Notes under the pieces: generated by a model
What the model was told of the DNA's origin: nothing
Databases searched by the model: none
Seen by the model: the letters and a program-made list of their open reading frames with translations, nothing else
In this document: positions 37,796 through 49,553 of the stretch, piece by piece
Layout: each line of letters opens with the position of its first letter
Position numbering within the stretch: position 1 is the first letter of the stretch
Program-made: the position numbers and the translations under genes
Assembly (NCBI GenBank): GCA_047528255.1
Contig: CP180024.1
Span: forward strand, 372,001 to 436,000
DNA length: 64,000 nt
Reading direction: 5' to 3'
Source of the DNA: G047528255 sp047528255
Lineage (GTDB): Bacteria; Bacteroidota; Bacteroidia; Flavobacteriales; Blattabacteriaceae

Positions 37796-37825
37796 CAAAG
37801 ATATGTAGCTTATTCTACTTGACAA
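37796..37825 (-). promoter_or_regulatory. Bacteroidota vegetative promoter of the rplM operon
   Basis: On the minus strand TTG (37825-37823) is followed after exactly 19 nt by TATCTTTG (37803-37796). This matches the TTG-N19-TAnnTTTG consensus of the Bacteroidota primary sigma factor at every fixed base. It implies a leader of roughly 30 nt before the rplM ATG. Confidence 0.8.
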
Positions 37826-37878
37826 AATCCACCATACACAGACAACAGAAAGTATTTTATTTTTTCCAAAAAAGAATC

Positions 37879-38618
37879 GAGAGTATTGTTCTAATAATGG
37901 ATTACGTTTATTCCTCCTCCTAGATTGGAATCGTTGGAGACAGTGTATATTTAAGATCTAGTCTTTCACATTGTATTCGAAATATTATTAATTATAAATT
38001 AATTAATTATATCTTTTTTTTTATGAACAACACATAATAATTCCAGGAACGCGATATAAAATATGCAGCATAACCTTCATAAGAGGCTGAGCATGCACAC
38101 GAACTAATCCTTTGTAACGAGACTTTTTTGTATCAAAACTAACGCTTTATATTATCAAAAAAACATTCTACTAGCCATCGGGGGATACTCACTAATTTGT
38201 TGAATAATATAGCTATTCTACTTAAGGTAGGGGCCTATAGGCTTCTTTGTATACGATCTTTGATGCCTAAACTATGAAAATAAGACACGTTAGTTGAAAC
38301 TTGGTAACCTTTATCTGCATGTACTTCTTTGGGCTTATATTCTAGTTTGCTATGTAATGGCTTTAGCCCTCTATTATCATACTCATTGGCGGCTACGCTA
38401 TCTACTGCTAGTATCATTCCATTTTTATCCACCCCCTATATGATTCTTGTATCCGTAGTAGAATTTACCTAATTTATTGAGCCGTTTTCTTTGAGTCTCT
38501 ATTCCTGATTGAGTCTCTTTTTTCTCCTTGCTTTTCTTTGACTGATTTACTTTTTCCCCTTTTCCTTCTGATCACCCACTACGTGGATAGCCCCCCTTGG
38601 GGGCAATGGACCTCACTG
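37879..38618 (-). mobile_element. IS5-family right-part fragment, half of a second head-to-head pair
   Basis: Right end GAGAGTATTGTTCTAATAATGG. It runs inward 740 bp (38235-38432 holds VDSVAANEYD and EVHADKGYQ) and stops at CCTCACTG. It is joined to + strand IS sequence. Confidence 0.85.
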
Positions 38619-39656
38619 ATCAAAAAGGCTAGGGAATAAAAGGCCAACCTTCTTACAGTGGAATATCGTTATTTAAGATGAGGCTTTTGAATCACTGGTA
38701 TGATCTCAGTGATGTAGGAACGGAAGAATTGATGAAAGAATCCTTGAGCTGCATGCACTTTTGTGGTTTTCGATTAGAAGATCAGATCCCAGATCATACG
38801 ACTCTATGCAATTTTCGCAGTGAAATAGTAGAAAATGGTATATGATCTCTTACTGAAAAAGATCAATAAGGAATTAGGAAAACATCAGGCTATAGTTAAA
38901 ACAGGAGTGATAGTAGACGCCAGTATTATAGTGAGCGCCCTTGCTCCCAAGGGCTCTCCTACCTACGTATTGTAGGATAGGAAGGAAGAGGAAAAAGCAA
39001 ATCAGTTAAAGAAAAGCAAGGGTAAAAAAGAGATTCAATCAGGAGTAGACACTCAAGGGAAATGGCTCAAGAAATCAGGTAAAATCTATTACGGATACAA
39101 GAAGTACATAGGGGTAGATAAAAATGGAATAATACTATCTGTGACATAGCATAGCAACCAATGATCATGATAGTAGAGGACTAAATCATTAATAAGCAAA
39201 CAGGATATAAACACAGAGAAGTATATGCAGAAAAAGGTTATCAAGTTCTAGCCAACGTGTCTTACTTTCATGGTCGAGTCATCAAAGACCGTATAGAGAA
39301 AAAAGCCTATAGGAACCATCCCTTAACTAGGGATAGTTATATTATTCAACAAATTAGTGAGTAAAACCCGATGGGTAGTAGAATCTAGTTTTGGTCGTAT
39401 AAGCGTTGGTTTGGATCAGGAAAGGCTTGTTACAAAAGATTAGATCGCGGGCATGCCTAGCTCTTATGGGGCAATCACTCATAATTTGTATCGTTCCCCT
39501 AGCATTATTATGAGCTGTCCATAAAAATAGATATAATTAATTAATTTATAATCAATATTATTTCGAATACAATATGAAAGACTAAATCTACATCATCTCT
39601 AACGAATCCATCTAGGAAGCTGAATAAACGTAATCCACCATTAACACAATGGTCTC
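38619..39656 (+). mobile_element. IS5-family element lacking its left ~240 bp
   Basis: This begins at ATCAAAAAGGCTAGGG and ends at a good right terminus ACACAATGGTCTC. The transposase is frameshifted in several places. With 37879-38618 it forms a block bounded by right ends on both sides. Confidence 0.85.
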
Positions 39657-39682
39657 GAAAAGAGAAAACAACTCTACAAAAA

Positions 39683-39895
39683 ATGGATTGCCTCATGATG
39701 AAAACAGCCCTGATTATTCCTCTCCTTTATGATGAAGTTACCTTTTTCGTAAGAAAAAACGTCAAAGGACCTCAATACCAACCTAACCAATCTACTCCAA
39801 TTGAAAAGCGTCTACAAGGAGTGAAAGCCCATTCCATCTCGGGGAAAAATTTCATTACTTTAGCTACAGAATCAACCCCAACACGATGGATGTAA
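39683..39895 (+). other. Small open frame upstream of ung, unrecognised
   Basis: A 70-codon frame begins MDCLMMKTALIIPLLYDEVT and ends 10 bases inside ung. It has no family I recognise. It could be the truncated remains of a longer gene whose 5' part was lost to the IS, or chance. The 39657-39885 gap otherwise holds nothing evident. Confidence 0.25.
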
Positions 39896-40548
39896 AACTT
39901 GCTTTGGATTGGAAACAACTATTGGAAAGAGAAATCGATCAACCCTATTTTCAACTATTGGCACATTTCGTTCAAGATGAATATAAAAAACACATCTGTT
40001 ATCCTCCAAGAAGAGAAATATTCGCAGCTTTTGATCATTGCCCTTTTGATCGAGTCAGAGTGGTTATCTTAGGGCAAGATCCCTACCATGGTTCCAATCA
40101 AGCGAACGGACTGTGTTTTTCAGTACACGACGGGATTTCTTTTCCTCCATCTTTGCAAAACATTTTCAAAGAATTTCACGACACCTTGGGCAAACCTTTT
40201 CCCAAAAGCGGCGATCTGAGCAGATGGGCTAAACAAGGGGTTTTACTGCTCAATGCGACACTTACCGTGAGAGCAGGACAAGCTGGTTCACATCAAAACA
40301 AAGGCTGGGAAATTTTTACTGACGCGGTCGTCCGGACGCTCTCGAACAAAAAGGAAAATATAGTCTTTCTATTGTGGGGATCCTACGCTCAAAGAAAAGG
40401 AATGATGATCAACAGAAGCCGACACCATATATTGCAATCGGCACACCCTTCACCTCTTTCTTCACACCGCGGTTTTTTTGGATGCAGACACTTTATAATA
40501 GCCAATCAATTCCTGAAAAGCAAAGGGCTTGCCCCTATAGATTGGTGA
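39886..40548 (+). CDS. ung: Uracil-DNA glycosylase (family 1)
   Basis: Removes uracil from DNA. It is 220 aa, normal. The water-activating loop GQDPYHG has Asp65, the minor-groove loop HPSPLS has His187, and ANGLCFSV and LLLNATLTVR are conserved. It is convergent with murF, with 9 bp between the stops. Confidence 0.97.
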   Translation: MDVKLALDWKQLLEREIDQPYFQLLAHFVQDEYKKHICYPPRREIFAAFDHCPFDRVRVVILGQDPYHGSNQANGLCFSVHDGISFPPSLQNIFKEFHDTLGKPFPKSGDLSRWAKQGVLLLNATLTVRAGQAGSHQNKGWEIFTDAVVRTLSNKKENIVFLLWGSYAQRKGMMINRSRHHILQSAHPSPLSSHRGFFGCRHFIIANQFLKSKGLAPIDW

Positions 40549-40557
40549 CGCGATCGA

Positions 40558-41838
40558 TTAAAAGACTTCTAAAATATGTTCCAAAGCCATCTTACGAGAA
40601 CCTTTGATCAAAAGCGTTCCTTCTTTTATAGGATGCTCCTTTAAAAATGCGATCAATTCCGTTTTATTACGAAATTTCGTTAGGATTTCATCAGATACCG
40701 AGACTCGATGAAATTGATCTCCGACCAAAAGAAGACGGTCTATCAAGCTTGTTCGGGCCAAGAAAACAGTATTTTCATGAGCCTCATCTTCTATTGATCC
40801 TAATTCGGCCATGTCTCCGAGAATTGCCGTTTTGACGCCTTTGAACCGAGCAAGATTCAAAAGTGCCTCTCGCATGCTATCTGGGTTAGCGTTATACGCA
40901 TCGAGAATGATCTGAAGCGGACCCTTTTGAAGGAGTTGCGAACGATTATTATCCGGAACATATGATTCAACAGCTATTTTGATCCGTTCAACCGAAACAC
41001 CGAAATAATTCCCTATGGCGATAGCTGCCGCTATATTCGTGAAGTTGTATGCACCGATGAGTCGTGGATGAATTTCAACGTCTTTAAAAGTCAACAGGAG
41101 CGTGGACGAATCGCCCATCTTCCGGATCGAAACATCCGTATCGGAACCTTGAGAAAACCCATACCGTGAAATACCTTGACTATTTTTCACTTGAACGGGA
41201 TCATCCATATTGACAAAGGCTTTTTTACCGTGAAACCTCAGATATTGATACAACTCCGATTTTCCGCGAACAACTCTTTCAAGACTTCCGAAACCCTCAA
41301 TATGAGCTTGTCCGAAATTGGTAATGTAACCATAATCCGGCTTAGCAATAGAGCATAAGAATTCGATTTCTTTTTGATGATTGGCTCCCATCTCCACGAC
41401 AAGTATCTGGGCATCGGAAGGCATGGAAAGCAATGTCAACGGAACACCGATATGGTTATTGAGATTGCCCTTGGTGGCGTGAACTTTGAATTTCTTGGAA
41501 AGTACGGCAACTATCAACTCTTTGGTCGTCGTCTTTCCGTTACTTCCGGTGACGGGGATCAATGGCACGGAAAACTGCTTTCGATGATAGGTTGCCAAAG
41601 CTTGCAAAGCTGCCAGACTATCTTCCATATAAAAGAGATTCTGCATAGGATCATGATATGCCTTGTCATCAACCACCGCAGCTAAAGCCCCTTTTGAAAG
41701 GGCTTCATGCGCAAAAAGTTTGCCGTCAAAGTTTTTTCCTTTCAATGCAAAAAACAAACAACCTTCGGAAATATTCCGACTGTCTGTAGAAACGGTACGA
41801 CTGACTAGATACAGACGATATAATTCTTCTATTCCCAT
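40558..41838 (-). CDS. murF: UDP-N-acetylmuramoyl-tripeptide--D-alanyl-D-alanine ligase
   Basis: ATP-dependent ligase that completes the UDP-MurNAc-pentapeptide. The N-terminal domain has VSTDSRNISEGCLFFAL, the P-loop PVTGSNGKTTTKE, then VVEMGANHQKEI, GYITNFGQAHIEGFG and VRGKSELY. The C-terminal LDAYNANPDSMREAL is diagnostic for MurF over other Mur ligases. I start at the ATG at 41838 (MGIEELY), 426 aa, as the three extra upstream codons add nothing conserved. Confidence 0.95.
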   Translation of the reverse strand: MGIEELYRLYLVSRTVSTDSRNISEGCLFFALKGKNFDGKLFAHEALSKGALAAVVDDKAYHDPMQNLFYMEDSLAALQALATYHRKQFSVPLIPVTGSNGKTTTKELIVAVLSKKFKVHATKGNLNNHIGVPLTLLSMPSDAQILVVEMGANHQKEIEFLCSIAKPDYGYITNFGQAHIEGFGSLERVVRGKSELYQYLRFHGKKAFVNMDDPVQVKNSQGISRYGFSQGSDTDVSIRKMGDSSTLLLTFKDVEIHPRLIGAYNFTNIAAAIAIGNYFGVSVERIKIAVESYVPDNNRSQLLQKGPLQIILDAYNANPDSMREALLNLARFKGVKTAILGDMAELGSIEDEAHENTVFLARTSLIDRLLLVGDQFHRVSVSDEILTKFRNKTELIAFLKEHPIKEGTLLIKGSRKMALEHILEVF

Positions 41839-41847
41839 ACCTCTCAA

Positions 41848-42796
41848 TTCAAAAAAAAGCGGTAAAAAGCCATTGCCTGATTACGGATCATTGTCTTCAG
41901 CTACGAGTTCTCTTACTCTTTTTATAGCTCAATACGTCCTGGATTACACGGACCCCGATCCAACTAGCCTACTCACACTCATCCATATATATCCTTTGGG
42001 TAGGATCTGTCTAATAAGACCCATCCTTATAGGAATCCTATTTTGAATACCCCAAATGGGATCACTGTCTGATGAAGTACGAGGTTTTTATCTATCAATC
42101 ATAAAGCATACAAAGCTGAAGAAAGATAGCTATAGCAGTAATTCTTGGCCTCTTGAGGGTCTTCTTCTTTGATACTTAACCGAGGAAATCCTTTATAAAC
42201 TTTATAACCGTAGACCAAAATATTATAATCAGGTAATCTTCTACACGTTCGGGAAGACTGCCCTTGAGAACCGACTTCTTAGTAGACATTGCTTCTGCAA
42301 TAATTAAAATCATTTATTTCATTGTCAATGGCGAGACAATATACATCAACAGTCCATTCAGTACATTTCCGTATCTTTCGAAAAGATCAAATCATTGAGT
42401 GGATACCGCGCTTGACTTCATTGCTTACGGCTGATCTGTCATTTCCCTAATAGGCCTACATTACTGTAGTTGAAAGCGACCATGATCTTGAAATTATAGC
42501 CTCCTTTTATTTCCGTCTTTATAAGCGCCTAGTCTGTCATCAGGGTAGCTTTTGCTTCCTTATAGAGAACCTTATAGGATCTTTTTTTAAGCAAAACCAA
42601 AGCCACGTATTCCCTCTCAGTTTCGATAGATAAATAGAATTTGGAAACCAAAAACCGTCATATTTCTCCAGATATATCAGGCGTGGATTCTGGCCGTTCT
42701 CAGGGGACTTTGATCGGGGGGGAGCGAATTAAGGGGTTGGAGAATCTTCCTCAAATATTTGGTGAGGTCCTCTTATATATTTTCGTATCAAAATGT
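41848..42796. other. Decayed gene region, unrecognised
   Basis: About 950 bp without an intact gene. On the minus strand, across frames, pieces such as GYNFKIMVAFNYS, YKVLYKEAKATLMTD, SLPERVEDYLII and EEDPQEAKNYCYSYLSSA read like protein, so one or two genes on the murF strand have decayed here. I do not recognise the family. A run of seven G lies at 42716-42722. The left part (41848-42050) holds nothing evident. Confidence 0.4.
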
Positions 42797-43984
42797 GAGA
42801 CCATTGTATTAATGGTGGATTACGTTTATTCAGCCACCCTAAATGGGTTTCGTTAGGAAACGATATAGATTTACTATTTTCATACTGTATTCGAAATTTT
42901 ATTTATTATAGATTAATTAATTATATCTATTTTTATAAATAGCGCATAATAATGGGAGAGGAACGACACAAATTATACGCCATAGCCTCCATAAGATGCT
43001 GGGCATGCACACGAGCTAATCCTTTATAACGATCCTTTCCTGATCCAAACCAACGCTTTATATTTATACCAGCCAAAGGTATATTCTACTACCCATCGAA
43101 TTTTAATCACTAATTATTTTGAATAATACAGCTATCCTACTTAAGGGACGGTTCCTACAGGCATTTTTCTGTATACGGTTTTTGATGCCTCGACTATGAA
43201 AATAAGATACATTAGCTGGAACTTGCTATCTTTTTTCGCATATACTTCTCTGGGTTTATATCCTAGTTTGCTTATTAAGGGTTTTAGGACCTCTACTATC
43301 ATGCTCATTGGCTTCTACGCTATGTACTGCTAATATCATTCCATTTTTATACCCCCTATGTGCTTCTTGTATCCGTACTAGAGTTTACCTGATTTCTTGA
43401 GTCATTTTTCTTGAGTGTCTATTCCTGATTGAGTCCTTTTTTTACCCTTTCTTTTCTTTTACTGATTTGCTTTTCCCCCTTTTCCTTCCGAGTCTTCACT
43501 ACATGAACGCTCCCTTTGGGCAAAAGGACTCAATGTAATACTGGAATCTACTATCACCCTATTTTAACTATCGCCTGATGCTTTTCTAATTCCTTAGTGA
43601 TCTTTTTCAGTAAGCCTCATATGCTTTTTTTGCTGCTATTTCATTGCGAAATCCGCATAGAGTCGTATGGATCTGGGGATCTGATGTTCCAATCAAAAAA
43701 CACAAATCGTATGCAGCCTATGGACTCTTTTATTAATTCTTCCGTCCTAAATCACTGACATCATATGAGTGACTCAAAAGCATCATCATAATAACGATAT
43801 TCCACTATAAGAAAGTTGTGCTTTATTCCTACCCTTTTTTTGATATATTTTTTTATTTCTTTTCTCTATCCACTTCCCAGTGGATCAAAGTTTAACCTTT
43901 TGAAAACTCACTCCTTCTAGTAGAACGTTCCATATATAATTAGTTCGCTAAATCTTATTTACGTGGTGTTTCTGAGTATAGAAA
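42797..43984 (-). mobile_element. IS5-family element, nearly full length, left ~80 bp lost
   Basis: Right end GAGACCATTGTATTAATGG. The body is about 1.19 kb, ending at GAGTATAGAA, just inside the left end. Many single-base indels interrupt the transposase (for example in the segments at 43500 and 43680). It lies 24 bp before the groESL terminator. Confidence 0.87.
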
Positions 43985-44004
43985 AGTCTGATCTTTTTTT
44001 AGAT

Positions 44005-44040
44005 AAAACCCCCCGGAGGCGCTTAAACGCCTCCGGGGGG
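44005..44040 (-). terminator. Intrinsic terminator of groESL
   Basis: A perfect 13-bp inverted repeat (CCCCCCGGAGGCG / CGCCTCCGGGGGG, loop of 6) lies 35 bp after the groEL stop. On the minus strand it is followed by TTTTATCT and then an A/T run. It is by far the most GC-rich hairpin in the window. Confidence 0.9.
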
Positions 44041-44074
44041 TCAAACACAAAACACTATTATGAGTTCGCAAAAA

Positions 44075-45715
<1,641 letters not shown>

Positions 45716-45749
45716 TTATTTTTTTGAAGTTAATTTAGTTATTCTCGGA

Positions 45750-46028
45750 TCAAAGGATTGCAAGAATATCAGATTCACGCATGATAAGATAGTCTTTATT
45801 CTTCCACTTCAACTCGGTTCCTGAATATTTCCCGTACAAAACCTCATCACCTACCTTCACGCTTACAGGTTCGTCTTTTTTTCCAGATCCGATAGCGACA
45901 ACCTTTCCTCTTTGAGGTTTTTCTTTGGCTGTATCAGGTATGATGATGCCTGAGCTGGTCTTGGTCTCCGACGGAGCAGGTTCTACGATCACCCGATCTG
46001 CTAAAGGTTTGATTCCTATTTCTGCCAT
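45750..46028 (-). CDS. groES: Co-chaperonin GroES
   Basis: 92-aa lid of the GroEL chamber. It begins [12 protein letters not shown]; the mobile loop [18 protein letters not shown] and the [14 protein letters not shown] strand are intact. It is first gene of the operon. The upstream 220 bp (46029-46249) is AT-rich and carries the promoter; no CIRCE repeat is seen. Confidence 0.97.
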   Translation of the reverse strand: MAEIGIKPLADRVIVEPAPSETKTSSGIIIPDTAKEKPQRGKVVAIGSGKKDEPVSVKVGDEVLYGKYSGTELKWKNKDYLIMRESDILAIL

Positions 46029-46068
46029 AGTTATAAAAATTTTGAGTTTTAAAATTTAACTAAAGTTC

Positions 46069-46098
46069 TATACTCCCTAATCACTAAAATCATGCCAA
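46069..46098 (-). promoter_or_regulatory. Possible groES promoter
   Basis: On the minus strand TTGGCA (46098-46093) is followed 20 nt later by TATAGAAC, about 40 nt upstream of the groES ATG. It does not fit TAnnTTTG exactly, so it may serve an alternative sigma factor or be chance. Confidence 0.3.
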
Positions 46099-46249
46099 TC
46101 TAAAAATGAAAAAAAAAATACAATCCATGATAAAAGGAAATGACATTATGACACTTGATCTATTCAAATGAATTCAAACTAAAAAAAGACGAAGCTTGTA
46201 TATCTCCTCACAAATAAGAAAAACACACTTTCATCTCTCTCCGATCATA

Positions 46250-46527
46250 AGAACGTTGCATGAGAAAAGTAGTTTAAAATATTTGTAATATCAATATATT
46301 GTTTCGTGTATTTGGAGTAGAAAATAAAAAAAATCGGAGCTATGCTCAGAAGCACCACGTTAATAAGCTTTAGTAAGCTATATATGGAACGTTCTACGAG
46401 AAGGAGTTAGGTTTTTAAAACGTTAAACACTTTGATCCACTAGGAAGGGATGGAGAAAAATATAAGAAAATATATCAAAAAAACTAGGGAATAAAAGGCT
46501 AACCTGCTTACAGTGAAATATCGTTAT
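46250..46527 (+). mobile_element. IS5-family left-end fragment of 278 bp
   Basis: Left end (AAGAACGTTGCATGAG) to AATATCGTTAT. It stops at the recurrent internal GTTAT site and is followed by a 31-bp scrap of right end. Confidence 0.84.
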
Positions 46528-46558
46528 GTGACTATTGTGTTAATGGTGAATTACATTT
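46528..46558 (-). mobile_element. 31-bp IS5-family right-end scrap
   Basis: GTGACTATTGTGTTAATGG plus 12 bp more match only the right terminus in minus orientation. It is wedged between two left ends and shows a copy inserted at GTTAT and then mostly removed by the next event. Confidence 0.75.
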
Positions 46559-46559
46559 A

Positions 46560-47828
46560 GAGAACGTTACATGGGAGAAGGAGATCAAAATATTTGTAAA
46601 TCAATATATTGTTTCGTATATTTGAAGTATAAAATAAAAAATTAGGCTCTATGCTTAGAAGCTCCGCACGAATAAGCTTTAGTGAACTAAATATGAAACG
46701 TTCTAGCAGAAAGAGTGAATTTTTCAAAAGGTTAAAAACCTTGATCCACTGGGAAGTGGGTGGAAAAGAAATAAGAAAAACAGATCAAAAAGGTCAGGGG
46801 ATAAAAAGCAACTTGCTTACAGTGGAATATCGTTATTTAAAATGATTCTTTTGAGTCACTGGTATGATCTCAGTGAGATAGGGACGGAAAAATTAGTGAA
46901 CGAATCCTTCAGCTGCATGCGTTTTTGTGGTTTTTGATTGGAAAATAAGATTTCAGATCATATGACTCTATGCAAATTTCGCAATGAAATAATAGCCAAA
47001 AAAGCATATGAGCTCTTACTGAAAAAGATCAATAATGAATTAGAAAACATCAAGTGATAGTTAAAACAGGAGTGATAGTAGATGCCAGTATTACAGTGAG
47101 TACTCTTGCTCTCAAAGGACTTCTACCTACGTAGTGGAGGATAGGAAGGAAGAGGGGCAAAAGAAAATTAGTTAAAGAAAAGCAAGAGTAAAAAAGAGAC
47201 TCAATCTGGGATAAACACTCAAAGAAAATGGACAAGAAATTAGGTAAACTTTACTACGGAGACAAGAAGCACATAGGGCTGGATAAAAATGGAATGATAC
47301 TAGCTGTACATAGAGTAGCAGTTAATGAGCATGATAGTAGAGAGGGGTAAAGACATTAATAAGCAAACTAGGATATAAGCCAAGAGAAGTATATGCAGAC
47401 AAAGGTTACCAAGTTTCAGCCAACGTCTCTTACTTTTATATAGTCGAGGCATCAAAGACCGTATAAAGAAGAAAGCCTATAGGAACCGCCCCTTAAGTAG
47501 GGTAGCTATATCATTCAACAAATGAGTGAGTAAAACCCGATAGGTAGTAGAACGTGCTTTTGGCAGTATAAAGCGTTGGTTTGTATCAGGAAGGATCGTT
47601 ACAAAGGATTAAGGCGGGTGCTTGCCCAGCATCTTATGGAGGCTATGACTCACGATTTGTATCGTACTCCTGAAATTATTATGCGATTTCCATAAAAATA
47701 GATATAATCTATTAATTTATAATCAAGAGTATTTCGAATACAAGGTGAAAGACTAAATCTAGATCTTCTTTAACGAAGACCATCTAAAAGGTTGAATAAC
47801 CGTGATCAAACATTAAGAAAATGGTCTC
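46560..47828 (+). mobile_element. IS5-family element, full-length copy
   Basis: This copy is 1269 bp from GAGAACGTTACATGGG to AGAAAATGGTCTC. The N-terminal transposase segment is open at 46651-46845 (starting MLRSSARISFSELNM); later parts are frameshifted. It ends 73 bp before tRNA-Lys. Confidence 0.88.
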
Positions 47829-47901
47829 AAATTATAAATATTCTCTCGAAGGAGACTTGAAAAACAAAAAAACGTGCTATATTTACCACCAAATCAGTGA
47901 A

Positions 47902-47974
47902 GACTTGGTAGCTCAGTTGGTAGAGCATTACACTTTTAATGTAAGGGTCCTGGGTTCGAGCCCCAGCCAGGTTA
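47902..47974 (+). tRNA. tRNA-Lys, anticodon TTT
   Basis: 73 nt with the full cloverleaf: acceptor GACTTGG/CCAGGTT (two G-T pairs), D stem GCTC/GAGC, anticodon stem TTACA/TGTAA with loop CTTTTAA (anticodon 47935-47937), T arm CTGGG-TTCGAGC-CCCAG, discriminator A. CCA is not encoded. It is single, between two full IS copies. Confidence 0.95.
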
Positions 47975-48115
47975 CAGATTTTTTTTTCAAACAGTTTATT
48001 ATCAATAATTAAAAAAATTTTCTATCGGACTTTTCTCAATATATTGGTAATATATTCTACTTCTTAATTCGTAAACCGGCTTTAATTATTTCTTCAATTT
48101 TAGACGTCAAGTCTT
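47975..48115. other. Spacer after tRNA-Lys with possible gene tail
   Basis: AT-rich. The minus strand encodes LTSKIEEIIKAGLRIKK then a stop, reading out of the following IS copy. It could be the C-terminal remnant of a gene cut off by that insertion, but is too short to assign. Confidence 0.25.
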
Positions 48116-49327
48116 AAGAACGTTTCTTGAAAGAAGGAGAGGTAAAGTTTTTATAAATCAATATATTGTTTCGTGTATTTGGAATTATAAAATAAAAAAA
48201 TTCGGCTCTATACTCAGAAACCTGAGTAACTAGACTTTAGTGAACTATATATGAAACGTTTTACCAGAAGGAGTGAGTTTTTCAAAAGGTTAAAAACCTT
48301 GATCCACTGGGAAAAGATGGAGAAAGAAATAAGAAAAATATATCAAAAAGTCCAGAGAATAAAAAAACTAAGCTACTTACCGTGGTAATGTTTTCATTTA
48401 ATATAACTCCTTTAAGTCACTGGTATGATCTCAGTGATGTAGGAACGGAGGAATTAGTGAAAAAAATACTTGAGCTACATGAGCTTTTTTGGTTTTCGAT
48501 TCGAAGATAAGATACCAGTTCATATGAATCTATGCAGATTTTGCAATGAAATAGTAGCCAAAAAAGCATATGAGCACTTACTGAAAAAGATCAATAAGGA
48601 ATTAGGAAAAATTCAGGTGATAGTTAAAACAGGAGTCATAGTAGATATCAGTATTACAGTGAATACCTTTGCTACCAACGACCTCCTATCTTTGTAGTGG
48701 AGGATCGGTAAGGAAAAAGGGGAAAAGCAAATCAGTTAAAGAAAAGCACGGCTAAAAAAGCGACTCAATCAGGAGTAGACACTCAAGGAAAATGGCTCAA
48801 TAAATCAAGTAAACTCTACTATGGATACAAGGAGCACATAGAGGTAGATAAAAATGGAATGATACTAGCACTACATAGTGTAGCAGCAAATGAACATGAT
48901 AGTAGAGTGCTAAAGTTATTAATAAGTCGAAGCATCAAGTCAAAGCATCAAAGACCGTATACACAAGAAGCCCATAAGAACCGCTCTTTAAGTAGGATAG
49001 CTGTATTATTAATACATAATTAATGAGTAAAGAAACGATTGTACTAGAACATATTTTTTTGCAGTATAAAGCGTTGGTTTGCATCAGGAAAAGGTCTTAC
49101 AAAGGATTAGCTCGTGTATATTACCAGCATTTTATGGAGGTAATGGAGCATAATTTGTATCGTTACACGTGGAATAATTACGGTCTATTCATAGAAATAG
49201 ATATGATTAATTAGTTTATAATCAACAACATCCCAAATACGATGTGAAAGATTAAATCTATTTCGTTCTCCAACGAGACTTATTTAGGGTTCTGAATAAA
49301 CGTAATCCAGCTTAACACAGTGGTCTC
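48116..49327 (+). mobile_element. IS5-family element, near full-length copy
   Basis: About 1.21 kb. The left end is degenerate (AAGAACGTTTCTTG), the right end ACACAGTGGTCTC, followed by ATTAT. A deletion of about 60 bp near 48930 removes the ADKGY region. 48470-48697 is a readable DUF772 piece with VDISIT. Confidence 0.86.
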
Positions 49328-49553
49328 ATTATTTTTTAAAGAGTGCAGAAACGATCCATAGAAAATATGATCAATACAGAGTTAGATGTACATTTAGATA
49401 ATAAAAAGCATCAAAAAAACAACAGGAAACTATAACAACGGAAACGGAATAAAAAAATAAAATCTTCATTTACTGAAAGTGAAATTAAAGTTTTCCGATA
49501 TAGATAATAGTTTTCTACGGATTTTCTCCGAAAGGATTTATAATTATTTATTC

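Noticed and set aside
47821..48012. 63-codon open frame across tRNA-Lys
   Set aside because: It is simply the tRNA read as protein; the cloverleaf explains the sequence.
49369..49437. 22-codon Lys/Asn-rich frame downstream of gyrA
   Set aside because: Too short and of low complexity; the 49328-49553 gap shows no other feature.
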